From assembly GCF_963676685.1 (NCBI RefSeq), contig NC_092349.1, positions 54,883,232 through 54,947,231 on the forward strand: DNA of 64,000 nt. The letters run 5' to 3'. This document shows positions 13,501-28,500 of this stretch, piece by piece; positions within the stretch are counted from its first letter, which is position 1; every line of letters starts with the position of its first letter. This DNA is from Mytilus edulis. Taxonomy: Eukaryota; Mollusca; Bivalvia; Mytilida; Mytilidae. Below the pieces are notes generated by a model that did not search any database, had not been told where the DNA came from, and saw only the letters and a program-made list of their open reading frames with translations. Made by a program: the position numbers and the translations under genes.

Positions 13501-16500
13501 CCCACCCCTTTTTACTCAACTCAGGAACATTACAGTTGTTATCAGATAACTCGTTTCTATTTATTGTATATATATATATTATACATTATGTACACAGCCA
13601 TGTATCACCATCATTGATGGCGATCCGATGGATACATCTGTTGTAGGGTTGTCACTGACTCAGACGTATATGTATATATATATATATATATATATACATA
13701 AATTGAAAGGGGGGGCCTAGATAAAATGTAAGTGTACTTGTATTGTTTAAATCTGTATTCTCATTGTTTGACCTCATGATGTAATTAATGAATCCAACGA
13801 ATAAACTATAAATCAAAATCACTAAAGAAATTATGTTTCATTTGGCTGTAAATTTGTCATGGCATTTATTGCAAGAAAGAAACACAATCAACTTGTCAAT
13901 CAAAACTTGATGACGATTGAATTACTGAAGGGCGATCCAGCAGTAACAAAGTTATATCAGGAGCCACTGGGTAGTCCATAGCAGCTTAAAGTAAATTCCG
14001 CCTGTCCATTCACAATACAAAAAAGCTCCAAACTCAGTCTGTTATATATGCCATGACGCTGGTTCTATAATCATTCTTCCAAAACTGAAACGATAAATGA
14101 AAAGCAGCAGAAAATATTCATAATGGGGAAAAGGGAGGGCGGGTAAATTCTATAGCTTTGGTCAAGCTCCGTGTAAGGTTTGAATTCAAATGACCAAACC
14201 ACACGAGGTAAATTGCACGGACTAACATTTCGCGGGCTAAACTAATTAGCATATTAAAGTGACCAGTATAAAATGAATCGAACACACCGTCAATTTAAAT
14301 CAATAATAGGCATACCAAGTTATATAATTACAATAACTGAATTTAATTATTATTGAATTAAATTCTAGTATGTTTTTATTGTCTCAATCATTTATGACGT
14401 GTATACAACTGTTGGCGTTGTTAATTTGAATGAAATGAATGATATTTTAAAAGTGGCAATCAAATTCAATTTGTAATGCACAAAAATACGGGTATCATTC
14501 AATGATACATCGTCTCAACGACAACAGAAAAGATTTTATGTTTGTATTTGTGTTCGCATGACAATACTTCAATTGTCAAATGCATTTATTGACAATCAAC
14601 ATTGCATTTATCGAAAGGCAAACAACGAGTATTTTTTTCACAAAATTCATAAGCAAATTATTGTGCTCTCAAAACAAATAGTTTCCTTCTCAGTTTCATG
14701 AATGGTACATTAAGTCCAAGGATATCTGATGATATCTTATAAAATGTATTGGCCTGGAAATATCAAAATCTAAGGTAAATTGAGTGTCACTAAATTACAA
14801 TACATGATAACACCATAGGGCCTTTTTCAAAGGCTTTGGTGACATATGACCTTGTAAATATCAAACGGAACGTAAATTTTATTGCAGTTATGCAAGGGAA
14901 AAAGTACTTAGAAACAATATATATTTTAAGAATCAGAAAACAGTAAACATAAAATGACACCAAATGTCACCTATTCTAAACCGGAAGTAATACATTATTT
15001 CCTTTAATTTAATGAAATATAAATAGAAACCATCAATTTTTGTAATCAGTTTAAGTACGTAATCGTATGCCCGGAAAATCAGTAAACCAATCGTGGCTCC
15101 CCTTATTTCAAGAAATAAACATCGCATCTTTATATTTTTGGAATCCGTGCAAAGAAAGCAATCATATAACGATTGAAGGTGACTTCTAATTAACCTGAAG
15201 GAGCAAATTATCTCAAATATTTAATACAAACCTACAGGTCACCTACTTGTTTTTTAAATCAGTGTTAATATAGGGATCATCATAATCATACGATGCCAGA
15301 AGTACTATTTAAAAGATCCGGAAGAAGCAAATATCTCCCTTATTTCAGACAAAAGTATATCGAAACCATACAATAAATGTCCTCATGTGCATATTGAAGT
15401 ATTTCGCAAAATACCTAACAATTCATATCACATGTCATGATTATTGATGATATCAAATATATGAACAACAGCATTAACTAGTAAACGTTTGCATTACCTA
15501 TGCGCATGATGAAGATCATACTAAAGTTTTAAAACTATGAGAAACATCAATAGTTTTTTCTCAGTTTCATAATATTTGTCTTTAGTCAAGTTTTATTACA
15601 CCTATACATTGAAAACATAATATTGATGTATAATGTCCAACATGTGCCGAGATACGACGAATTACCATCCGATAGCGTTACTGACATGTGATACTTACCG
15701 GGCACAGTTATTGTATCTATATTTCAGGCCATGACGGAACATACGAAATTTAAGCGAAATGAAAACATTTTATCTAAACACATTGTTGTGTCGACATTTT
15801 ATTGTTTTATCCGTTATCTATTTTTGTAATTAGATTATCATTTACCGGTAATAAACCATTTTGTAATCCTTAACTGACTATTTTTTTTAGAATATTTGAC
15901 AGGTGAAGATAGCATAATGAATTTTCAACGGTAGATTATAGTCCAGAAACTAAACAAAAACAATCAAACGCACAATTGTTTTCTTTGTGTGAAAAAATAA
16001 TAAATCGAAATTACACAAAACCATTTTATCAATGTAACCTTCAAATACAATCATGTTTTCAATCTTCAAGACGGTTTCAAAAGAAAAAAAACCTTTCATA
16101 TTGATTTTACCATTGCAGGTACTTATTTCACAGCTGATTTTCTAATGTAAATTTTTTGAAAAACTAAGAATTTTCTTATCTCAGAAATAAATGAACTCGG
16201 TCGTATTTCGCACACATTTTTGGAATTTTTGGTCATTAATGCTTTTCAACTTTGTACTTGTTTTGCTTTATAACTTTGTTTGGTCTGAGCGTCACTGATG
16301 TGTCTTATGTAGTCGAAACTCGCGTCCTGCGTATGAAATTATTATCCTGGTACCCTTTATAACTATTTACACTATTAGGTCAATGCCACTATTGGTGGAC
16401 GTTTCGTTCTCCAGGGTATCACTAGCTCAGTAGTAAGCACAAATTAAGGATGTTCTTATCTCAAGAATGATTACCTTAGCCGTATTTGGCAAAACTTTTT

Positions 16501-19500
16501 GAAATTTTTGATTATTAATACTAAACAAGTACAAAGTTGTAGAGCATTTAAAAATTACCATATAAATTCATGTGAACACCGAAGTGCTGACTACTGGGCT
16601 CGTGATACCCTGGAGAATGAAACGTTCACCAACAGTGGCATCGACCCAGTTGTGTAAAAGATTATCAAAGGTACCAGGATTATAACTTAATACGCCAGAC
16701 GCGCGTTTTGTCTACATGAAATTCATCAGTGACGCTCAGATAAAAAAGTTATAAAACCAAACAAGTACAAAAATGTAGAGCATTTATGACCCAAAATTCC
16801 AAAAAGTTGTGCCAAATACGGCTCAGTTAATCTATTCTTAGGATAAGAACCACATATTGTTTTTTTTTCTCGACTAAATCATTAATCAAGAATTCGATTA
16901 ACAATCAAAAACTCACCCTGTGTACAAAATGTCAATCGAGAATTTGCTACATAAACTAGGGGATATCATAAGTTTAAATAATTTTTTCAGATGTCGACTT
17001 AAGGTAACAATTTTTATCCTCATAAATCTTATATGTTCTCTTGCATAGGAATATAGTGCAAAACTAGGCTTATCGACGACAACAAACAGTTGTTCTGGAA
17101 ATATATGAACACGTTACTGCATGTTATCGGTTAAATAAATATGTGTTCGATTCGCACTTTTTTCGTAGTGATATCTTTTTTTAAACCGATGTACACTCTT
17201 GAATTCAAATATGCGTAAGTACTAGATTTATATAACGAATCACATGTGTGTTAAAGAGGATTAAGACATTTTGTATTGTGTTATGTAAATATGATAACAC
17301 AATCATTTCCTGTATTGAGTTAGTTGAAATAGTGGGGATAATGAAAGTAGTTTTACTATGTTGAACATAAAAGTACTAATTACATTTTTCTCTCTCAAAT
17401 GTACTTTCGAAACAGTTTCAGACACGTCACATTAGTTAGGTCTTAAATTTAAAAAATATCGAACGCAATAAAGATTTAGCAACGGAATACGACAATGTAC
17501 ACTTAGAATGCAATTTACCAACCGATATGGTTGAACCTGTTTCTTCACCGTGAACATGTTTCCACATATTTGTCTCATTCATCTAATAACAAACAAAATC
17601 CCAAAAAAGGAATTAATAAGAGATGACTAGATGCAACAACTAATTCCCCTTTGTTGTCCGGAATGACATCGAATAACTCTGAATACACATTTTATTTTAG
17701 TTCAAGTTTGAAACAACCCGATTACTGATAACGACATCACTTTCCTAATATTTTGCATTAGGAATATACTTTCCGTTTCACGAACATTTTTAGTCCTAGT
17801 GCAAGCAAAAATTATGATACGCATACACTGTATTTTAATGTGTATGTAGAAATACATGTTGTGTGACTTCAACTGTACTTTGTTTCTGTTAAAGGGGTCA
17901 ACATGTGATACATTTAAAAAGAGTCAATCTACCACACGTGTTATGAAAATCAATCTTTACAAAATTTTGTGTTTGTTTGATTTTTTCATCTTATTTGAAA
18001 TATTAAACAATATTAAAGTCAAATAAAAAAAAAAACCTTAACAGTCAAATCTGAAAAAATACGACAGCTTCAACGTTTCCAACATTTTACAGATTGGACT
18101 GCTTATATCCTTATCAAAATGTATCAATTTCAAATTATTAAATATAATTATGTAGTGAAATAAACGAAATATACGATTACAATATATATAATCATGTTTA
18201 TAATGAAATTTTACACGGTTAGGTGCCGAAATAATGTGTCACCTTTTTTTTGTATTTCATATGTTAATCAATAAATAGATTTCAGTAATAATAATACATA
18301 TGATTATGTTAACAGTTTACATCTTCCTTTTTCGGAAATATAGTATAGGACATTTAGGAACACGTTACTGCATGTTTTCGATCGATGAATGTTTGCGGTA
18401 ATATTTATTTTAAAACAGATCATAATGGTGCCATGAAAATGTAGTATATGGCAACCCGACTCGTGTAGTTGCGGGCGACGTTTCACGAATATTTTGATTC
18501 AAATGATAATTTTTAATGCATATTATTTGATCTGAAATTGTGCTTTCTTTTGTAGCTGAGAAAAAAAGTACAAGCGGTTACAAAAATCTGCATATAGGCA
18601 AGTATAGCACTTTTCCAACAACAGTATCACATAATTACCGACATTTTCTATTGAACAGTTCTGTTCATACTTATAAATGTACTAATTATATTCTAAATGT
18701 CTAATATCCTAAATTTGTTTCGTATAATTATTTACATCAAATCAATTACAATAAATAAGCTTTCGGGTAGAAAAAATCTCTACACAAAGTCTAAACTTTT
18801 TGAAAAAAGTTTGATCCCTATTCAAATTTTATTTCGTATTCAAATGTCCCAAAATCAATAAAAATCAATTTCTGGAAAGACCAATTGTATTCGTTTTGAT
18901 AATTATTATGTTTTTCTTTTTATTCTCGGTATAACTAGATAATGTAAGAGGTCGCTATGATTTAATGTATATCATATCAAACGGTAGTGTGTATTTTTAA
19001 ACTTACCCTGTGTAGCCAAACCAATTTTGAAAGAGCTACTTCCAAAAATCCATTTGGTTCTTTGAGAGCGCATCTCTTCTGCAACCGTAAAAGAAATCAC
19101 ATATATCCGTTTCCAAATTTCTCGTTTTAATTGATCATGATTTTTAATTTTCTCGCGGTATAATGGGGTTATGCAAGAAGTCGGTAAGATGTATTGTAAA
19201 TTATATTGAAAAGTTATTTCACATAAAAAAACATAATTTACTGGTTACATTCATTAAGCATTCTAGTTAAAAACTTTAAAAAAATGCACTTATTGAATAT
19301 TTTGTTTGTAGCTTTCCAACCATCCAACACGAACCAAAATGAAATAAATATAGAAAATACAGAAAATATAACCATTGGTCTGTAAGTATATATGTAGTAC
19401 ATCTTCGCAATTGGGCATTGTGTGAATTTTTCTGAGTCTATCTTTGAAATCTAATAAAAAGGAATACACTGTTTATTAATGGCATCGTACATGTATATGC

Positions 19501-22500
19501 TATCACAATTGTTGAACAAAAAGTACGACATAGAGTTTAGAAAATAAAAACACAATATGAAAACGAGATCATCACTTTTATCCAACAACAAAACGAAAAT
19601 AAAAATAAAAAATCTCGATTATTTATATTTCTTTAAAGATACATAATTGAAGTTATGCAATGATGATAAATCTTTGTGTCATGCATAACCATTCTATTGC
19701 AGAATAGGTTTGGGAATATTCTTTGCATCCTGTTTATTACTTGTTGTTTATTGCATGATAAGCAATCGCAAAGAGACAAGGTCAAAATCAGAAAGTTGGT
19801 ATAGTATTCTATAATTAGTTAACGAGTATTGTTACTTATAAAGCAATGGATATTTTTGGCAAAAGTCGATGATCATGTCACTTGGTTATTCGTATTTGTT
19901 ACGTTTAACAATAACATGTAAAATATAGATAGTTCTATCAATAAGACAGCTATACAGTTAGGTTGTTAAAACATTGTGTGTTTTGTGAACTATACATGAA
20001 ATATGTATTTGATTGAATGAGACGTGAATCACTTGATATAAGGGATGATAAATTAAAGCTTTTCAGGCTGATTTTTGTTTAACGATTATTTTTATACAAC
20101 ACTTTGTTTAATGTTAAAATTTGAGCATCGCAACAGGAGTTTGGCTTTATTTAAATAAGAACCATTTTTATTAGAGGAATAAACCATCAAGTGTATGTAT
20201 ATTCTCCAACATGTGAATTTGTGCTACAGTTGTAAATTTTTGTAGCAGTTGGATGCATATCACAAAATATTCATGTGTATATAATACTAAGTAAATACAT
20301 AACTGGGTCGATACCTCTGTCGGTGGACTATCAGTTTAAAATGGTATCATCCACGCAGTAGTCAGTATTTCAATACTGACATGTTATAATGAAATTTACT
20401 GTGCGTATTGCTATGTGTTACTTTATTCTACATTGGCCAGAGGTATAGGGGAGAAATGAAAGCTTACAATACGTGTTTGACCCCGCCGCATTTTTGCGCC
20501 AGTACCAGGCCAGAAGTCTCTTCCCTATGTTAGTCTTGTATATTTTTTTTAATTTTAGTTCATTTATATTTTTACGAATTAGAGACGAAACAAAATGTTT
20601 CCAAGAGTTTGACAGTTAATTTATCCTACGTTGCATTGCAGTGCATAAAAACAAACTTCCATAGACATATATCTTGGCTGTTTCAAAGCATCATTTTTTA
20701 TCCTTTTGGTGTGTCTATAGAATATTTTTGAAACTTGGGGTTACAAGGTTGCTAAAGATAGTACACAGGAAGAAAAAAGGACAAACGTTCGATTGGTCAA
20801 CTCACAGTGATGGTACTTCGAATTCTCATTTATTCAATGGAAAATTATGTGAATTTTTTTCTATAGAACTGGCCAGGATATTTCTTTACTCGTTCCAAGT
20901 ATTTCTTTCTTTGAAGAAAAAATATCATCTGCACAATTTTGTGAAAAGTGCAAAAAAGAAAATCTAAAAATGCCCAAATACTGTTAACTTTTTTAGCTTA
21001 AATTTCAAATTCAGGATGTGTTGACCAATATCACAATGAATCATACCTAATACAATTACTAGATATAAAATAAGCCTATTTGTTAAAAATTTACGTTCTT
21101 GTGTTTTATTAATGACGTCACAAATAGTACTCATTCTGATTAGCAATGAAAATGGGTAAACTTCTATAGATTATTATCTTCGCTAGCCAAGGGTAACGAT
21201 CCACTCCCGTTCCCTTCACCCTTGGCGGATTGAGATAAAATTTCGGAGACACAATGTAAGGATTTTTATTGGTTGCAGTCGAAACTCGCTGCATCCAATC
21301 AAAAAGCATCTCTTACATGATCACCTGTAAATGTAGAAAGTGTTTGTAAACAATTGCCACGCGTGTATTGTGCAACAAGTCTTTACATCCCTAAACTTAC
21401 GACTACATTTAGTGAGAACTTGAATGTTTTTAATCAACTAAAGAAGTTCCGGTGTATGTTCCATGCACAAATGCATGAGTATTGACGTATAATTTTCTTT
21501 CCGGCTTCACCAAGTGTGTAGAATCTAGACGCACTGTGTTTTACCTCCAAATTGAAGAGTTCAAGTGCTACCATTGGTCAAGAATAATGTATTTGGAATG
21601 GGCGAGACGACGTCTGCGCTCTATATGTTCTGGTCTAAAATGTGGTTGACATTTGGTCGAATTTGTCAAATGTTGCCAAAATCTCTTATCTCGATTTTTT
21701 TAGATGTAAAACTCAACGATTTAAAATAAAACTTTGACTATTTAACTTTCTCATATGTCTCTACGTCAACTTTTAACATTTCTTTATCTTGTAACATTGA
21801 ATTTTATATTCGGGACCAAGTATGGCTCTTAACGATCGTACTCTTTTAAAAAAAAGACTAATAGGGGAAATCAATGGTGATATAACACCTAATACTACAT
21901 AGGTTGCATTTCTGTAAATATTGACAATGGAATTTCCCATAGGAACTTCTTTTACGGCTAAAACTGTACCACTTGTACTATGAAGTTTTTAAAACAATCT
22001 TATCCTAGAATTGAAAGTTCATATGCACCACAAATTTTTATCAAAGATCAAAATATAGGGCTGTGCGGCATATTTTCAACGTTTATATGCACTGAACTTC
22101 TCAGAGTTTAAAATGACACTAATTTTCTTAACAACCCCTACCTCGAATGAAAGGTTACTACAGATTTAAATGTTAACAATATGCACATGTTTATTTGCTG
22201 GTAACATTCCCAAGTTATGTCTCTGTGAGATGGAACACAGAGAGCATAACTGGGAACCAGTATGTAAACAAATTAATTTTCTATGAATATTCATGCCCTT
22301 TCCAAAAGAGGCGTGGTCTGAGAAACAGCTGTATTTACAAAGTGCAACCTACAAGGTATAGATTGCGATGACAATATATTTGTCCGACAATTTTTTATAG
22401 AATTTTTGACAACTCTACATGACCGAAATTTAGAGATACTAAAGTTTAATGTATTGTTTTTTGTATTACTTGTCATTTGTTTTTGTTGCATTTCAGTGTT

Positions 22501-25500
22501 TCTGTTGTTTCGTTGTATTTCTCTCGTAGTTGGTGTGTTTTCATCGGTTTCAGTTTGTGACCAGTATTTGTTTTCTCTTAATCGATTTGTGGCTTTCGAA
22601 CAGGGTATACATGTACTTCTGCCTTTAATCTGTTATTTTGGTTTTTTGTTATTTGTTCTTTTTTCACTATCTTCAAGATTAAAGGAATTAAGAGAATAAT
22701 TATTTTCATTGCCAAAAAATGTAAAGTATAATTTATAGATATTACACGTGTAATACAATGTATTGTCCCTTTTTTTATTAATAAAAGTAACACCTCATCA
22801 ATATTTCGTTCTAGAAAACAGCGAAGAGGGAATGCTAATGGTGAATGGAGGTAACTACATATTGTTTTATTAAATTATTCTATATTTTTAGTATTGGCGT
22901 GAAAAGCAGCATAATTGTTATAATAATCAGATATCAAACTTATAAATTAACGTGTTGGAACGTGTTGGAACTAATATACAAGTATATCGCTAAAATTTTG
23001 TCAACACAAATTGCACTATAAACACATACATTGTACGCACATTCAAGGTTTTACAATGTATAATACCTCTATCATGACATTGCAAAAGTTCATGTGTTAC
23101 TCTGACAATTCATGACTGCTTTACACTAAATCCATTGGCAGTAAATATGTACTGGTTCAATCAGTAATTGTTATTTTAATCTTTTATATATGGTTGTTTT
23201 ATAAATTGTAACTATATTATTTAGCCGTGAGTAACTTCAACATCATCAATTACTCGCAAATATGTTTATGTTATACTTTGTGTCTTTCGTGGTTAACAAA
23301 GAAATTAAAAAAAAAACAACACATGTACTATATTAAAAAGACAATTCCCTAAATGATTGAAGGGTGAGCCTAGGGAAATTGAAATAGAAAATTAAAGATT
23401 TGAAGCATTAACAATTTTTCTTTTAAAAAACCAATAGATAAAGTAGCAACAACGAAAAGGAATAAAACTGAGATTGTTATCATGAATCCATTTCAACTCC
23501 AAAATGCAGACCAAGTTCCAAATCCTAGACGGGAAACACCTAGAACAGGTAATGCATTTTTACATATTATATTTTTTGCAATAAAACAGCAACAAATTTA
23601 AATGATTAGTTTTCATAAAAGGTCTTTATGGAAAAAAGAGTGTTGTTTAAACATATTGTTTCATTTAAGGAAAATGAGTTGCAAAATTATTTTAAAATCA
23701 TTGAAAGGCTGTAAAACTATTAAAACGATATTTGATCAGTTTCTTCTGTTTCAATGGTACAGTCCCTGGTACCTTAAATTTAACACCAGAAAGGTGCAAG
23801 AATCATGTATGCCTACCGAAAGGTGTACCAATTCAAACGGGACGCTTTCCGAATGTTGTACAGACGCTCAACAAATAATACACGAAAGAAAACACGTATC
23901 ATAAGGTCGTGGGGAAGGGGGCAATTCAATACCCAATTGGTAGGTGGTCGACTGGGTTTTTGTCACACCATATTTTCATATAATTTAGATTTCAGAAATG
24001 TATACCTTTTCGTATATTGCGTATGTAAAACTGTTACATTTTCCCAATTTTGGGGGCTTTGTGTGTAATGTAAAAATTTAATACAAAAGTGTTAAAAGAG
24101 AGAACATTGGTACCTTAAAAAAGGGCCGGAAACACAAAGACAGATGACAGACGAAATTATGGTACCTGTATTGACCTTATCATATATTTTTGATAGCTTT
24201 CCCGACCTATTTACACATTTTCAAGTCACCTTGTATATAGAAAGTGGACCACCTCTCGATATCAAAAGCGACATTATAAGCGCTCTTTCAACGTACATTT
24301 TTGGAATTTGCTTAAGTCGTTTAGGTAAGCGCATATAGTATCGTTTGCGTACATAAGTATGTCTAGCGTATATGTATGAGTTTCGAACAGCGGTATACTA
24401 CAGTTGCCTTGATGTATTTGTTATTTGTACAGTCATGATAAAGATAATTGTGTTCTGTTAACATCTGGCATAATATCTTTGTATACGTAATCAATGGCCT
24501 AACATCTAGATTGAAAAAAATATTTTAGTTTGTTTGTAAATCTAATTATTCAATCAATTATTTTTCATTAGACTCTTGATTTATGGCTTTTTACATTAAA
24601 TAATTAAAAGTTTTTTGTAATCAAAAGATGTTTTAGTGATTTTTTGTCAGCCATAGAAATATTTACAATTGTAAATAGGGGGGTTAAATTAAGGCTTATT
24701 GATAATCGGTCAACATTTTTGAAAAAAAAACCTAATGTTAACAAGTTCCTCCGACCTATATTTTGGTGTGCCTTTTGTCTAAAAGAGTTCCTAACATTTT
24801 TTATCATGAAATAATCATCGACTTAATTTTGATAGCAGTTTTATTGCTATAAGAATTATATTACTTTTTGCATACACGAGACAAATCAATGCTTAGTAGT
24901 ATTTGTATGATTACAAACTCTCACTAGCATTGACATGAGGAACACCAGCACCAGAAAGCGCTCTGTTACGAGGAAGTATACACGTACATGTCATGCTGAT
25001 ACTTGCGTCATCAGCTATGTTAGCATCACTTATTTCAATTCCCATTGTTTCTGTTTTTACTTAAAGACATTGCTGAATCATGCCCATTCTATTCAGTTTC
25101 AGTGTTAATAAAGTGCCAGTAATAATATCATTATCAGACATTGCTTTGTCAGTTTCAATTTCAGTGTCAGTATTATGTTCTGCCTCGGAAAAAGGGTATT
25201 CACTATCATTATTGTCAGTGGCTACAGAACTTGCTTCAAATATTATTTCTAGGTCTTCTTCTGTTTGAATACCTGGAAGAAGATCTCTAGGAACTAAACA
25301 CTCCAATCCTACTTTTGGCTCAGAACCAAACAATGCTTTGCATGGAGATTGTCCTATCACACGATGATACGATCGATTTTTCTGAAATTCAATAAATTGC
25401 ACAGCCCATTGTGTAGAATTATTTTTACTAAGCCATGCTTGAAGCATATTTTTTAACATCAGCATTCGCCCATTCCACAGATCCCTGGCTCTGTGGATGA

Positions 25501-28500
25501 AGTGGTCTGCCATGAACAATTTTAAGATCAGGCCAGGATGACTTGGTTAGCTCAGTAATTATGTAAGCAGTGAATTCACGCCTGTTATCACTCTGTAGAA
25601 TCATTGGAGCTTCTAATATGAGAAAAAATATCAAGAAGAATGTATGCTACCTCTGCAGCTGTTCCCGATTTGAATTGATGAAAAATACTGAATTGTAGGT
25701 TTTATGCAGTCCACCATGACCCACAGCAGTGTGACTCTGCTTAAAAATTGCAAACAGTTACTAAATGGCCACAAAGTAGATAATTAGTTCATCTGATATT
25801 TTAAAGAACAATGCATTAAAGACTAGAATTATACACACCCCTGTGTATGTAACAAGCAAAAGGGAAAGCAAGGTCTTCAATACCTACTATATAAAAGCCA
25901 GAGAGAGAAAATGTTTTCGTTTAACCAAGCTTAATTATAAATAACTATGGAATTATTGAATCTGCTCTTCGAATTTTTTACCTTCAGCAAAACTAATGGA
26001 TATGCAAATCATATGCAGCTTTTTTCATATTTTTTTTTATAAATAAATAGATCATTGAATAAGTCTAATATAAAAAAAAAAGCTCGTTCTGAACATGCCT
26101 GAAATATTTGCCACTGGACGTAAAGCAACCAACAATCAATCAATCAATAATATAAAGAAGAATATGTGGTATGATGGTCAATGAGACAACGCTCCTCAAG
26201 AGACCTAAAAACAGTTACTAGAAGATCAAACAACAATTTTCATACATGTCACAAAGTTACAGTAAAATTGCAGGTTGATTAATAACACTTGGTCCAAATT
26301 AAACACATGACATACATTAAAAGAAACACTTTAATAAGTTTTAAGTATCCCAATAAAGGTTTTTTTTTACAGGTAAAAAGAAACCCTTGTTTTATCATAC
26401 TTGTGACACTGTATTACGTATCTAGTGAATTCAAAAGGCCTTGTTATTCAAGTTTTACATGATCACTTTTAGATATAAACATATAAAATACCATAGGAAA
26501 GTAGATCGTATAACATATTCGGTATCATCTGTGACACGGTTATTCCATTAAGGTAAACCAAATCGTGGTGGCGTCCGAAAAATTAGCCTACCTAATTCTA
26601 CTTTGAAGAATTGTAGATAAAGATGCGTACATCATATTATATTGAGAAATTCAGAGAACCTTATTAAATTATCATATGAGTGTGATCCATAAAAAAATAT
26701 AACTAAATCTATTGAGATTTAAAAACATTTCAAGTACTATATTTACCGATAGTAAACGTGTTTATTTAAAGAAAATGTGCCAATACATTCAGAAGCAGAA
26801 ACAGATACAGAAACGACGACCAATATCATTGATAACACTTCAACAAGCATTGCAAACAAAACTGACCATGTTTATCGAGATCCTCGTTTGCAATGCAACA
26901 GAAATGAAGTTCAAAATTTAGGAAATGACACACCAAAACCAGGTACATGTAGTATATTATTTTGATCAACGGATTACACAATAATTATTTTCGTATATTC
27001 AAAGCAGGTCTGAGAACAAAATATGTCAATAAAAAGTCCTTCTTAACGTGCAGGTCAATACCAGTAGCTAGTTGTAATAACCCTCTTTTTTTCTTCACAA
27101 AATAGCAAAACTCAATATCTAATTGCCTATCATTTTACCATATGCTAAGGGATATAGAAAACTAATGAATAAACAACACGAACCCCACCAAAAACTAGGG
27201 GTGATCTCAGGTGCTCCGGAAGGGTAAGCAGATCCTGCTCCACATGTGGCACCCGTCGTGTTGCTTATGTGATTACAAATCCGGTAAATAGTCTTATTCG
27301 GTAGGTCACATTCATGAAAGGGAAGGGGATTGTAGTTACGACGTAAGGAAAATATCCGATATCATTTGTGAAACGGTCATTCCATAACGGTCAATCAACT
27401 CGTGATGGCGTCCGTAAAATTTACGAAGGGATGATTTCAACTTCAGCATTTGGAACTCTTGGTTTAATAGCTTCCTTGTGAGCAGTAACCCTCTATCAAG
27501 AAAATCATGATAGGAAAAGCAAGCACGGGAATATCGTATCAATTGGGAGATATATACCCCGTATGCAGGTGCTGCTGGAATGTTGCTACTTAGAAATGGA
27601 AAGTTCACAATTGGAAAGCTGAAATCATCTCTTTTGTCGTAAAGTTTTGTTTTCAACCGACCCTCATTGTCAATTTCTAGATGTATGTCAAGATATGAAG
27701 CCGACTTAACTGTATCTGTAGTATCCTTTATCTCCAATTCGATGGGATAAATGCGTTCCACATAGTCACCAAATTTTGAATTGTTTAGTGAAAGAACGTC
27801 ATCTATATAGCGGAAAGTAGAGTTAAAGGATATTGCTAACTTCTTATCTTTCTTCCTAAGAAGTTCCTGCATGAAGTCAGCCTCATAATAATAAAGAAAC
27901 AAGTCGGCAAGTATAAGGGCACAGTTTGTTCCCATTGGGATGCCGACAGTCTGTTGAAAAACACGTCCTCCGAACGTTACTAATATGTTGTCAATCAAGC
28001 ATCTTGATAATATCGGTTTCAGAGAATTTTTTGTTTGAATCAGAGTGATTCTTTACAAAGTATGATTTATCCCTCCCTAAGACAAGATAAAAGATGATGC
28101 ATTTATATAAGGGCTGTCAATTCGATGAAGATTTGCGAATCGATTACTTGTTGGATTTATCTAGCGATACTCAAGTGCTCGTTCGGTAAAAAATTACAAA
28201 ATAAAACACACATTTATTTCATTGTATGATGTGAAGGTCGTTGTTATATGATCGTAAAACTTTCAACATTTTCACCTATGACTGGATAATAGTCCAATGA
28301 ATTTTAAACAAAAATTAGGAACTCATTTATTACATGTACTAATTGTTTTAACTGGCAATAATTTCGTCAAGTAATTACACGTTTTTGCAGGGTCGATACA
28401 AGGTATCTTTTAAACTTTTTTTAAGGACGTAGCGATTTCTCAAATCGTACACCTCTGTTTAGAGGAATTTACATGACAGTTAGACGCAAACATTCGAATC

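Noticed and set aside
20674..20967. 97-residue frame on the plus strand
   Set aside because: No ATG start, low-complexity lysine/phenylalanine composition, no splice support; likely chance in AT-rich intron.
23602..24068. Basic and aromatic frames after the 23.4-kb exon
   Set aside because: Two frames overlap, neither has a domain I recognise or splice sites in the receptor's phase; left unannotated.
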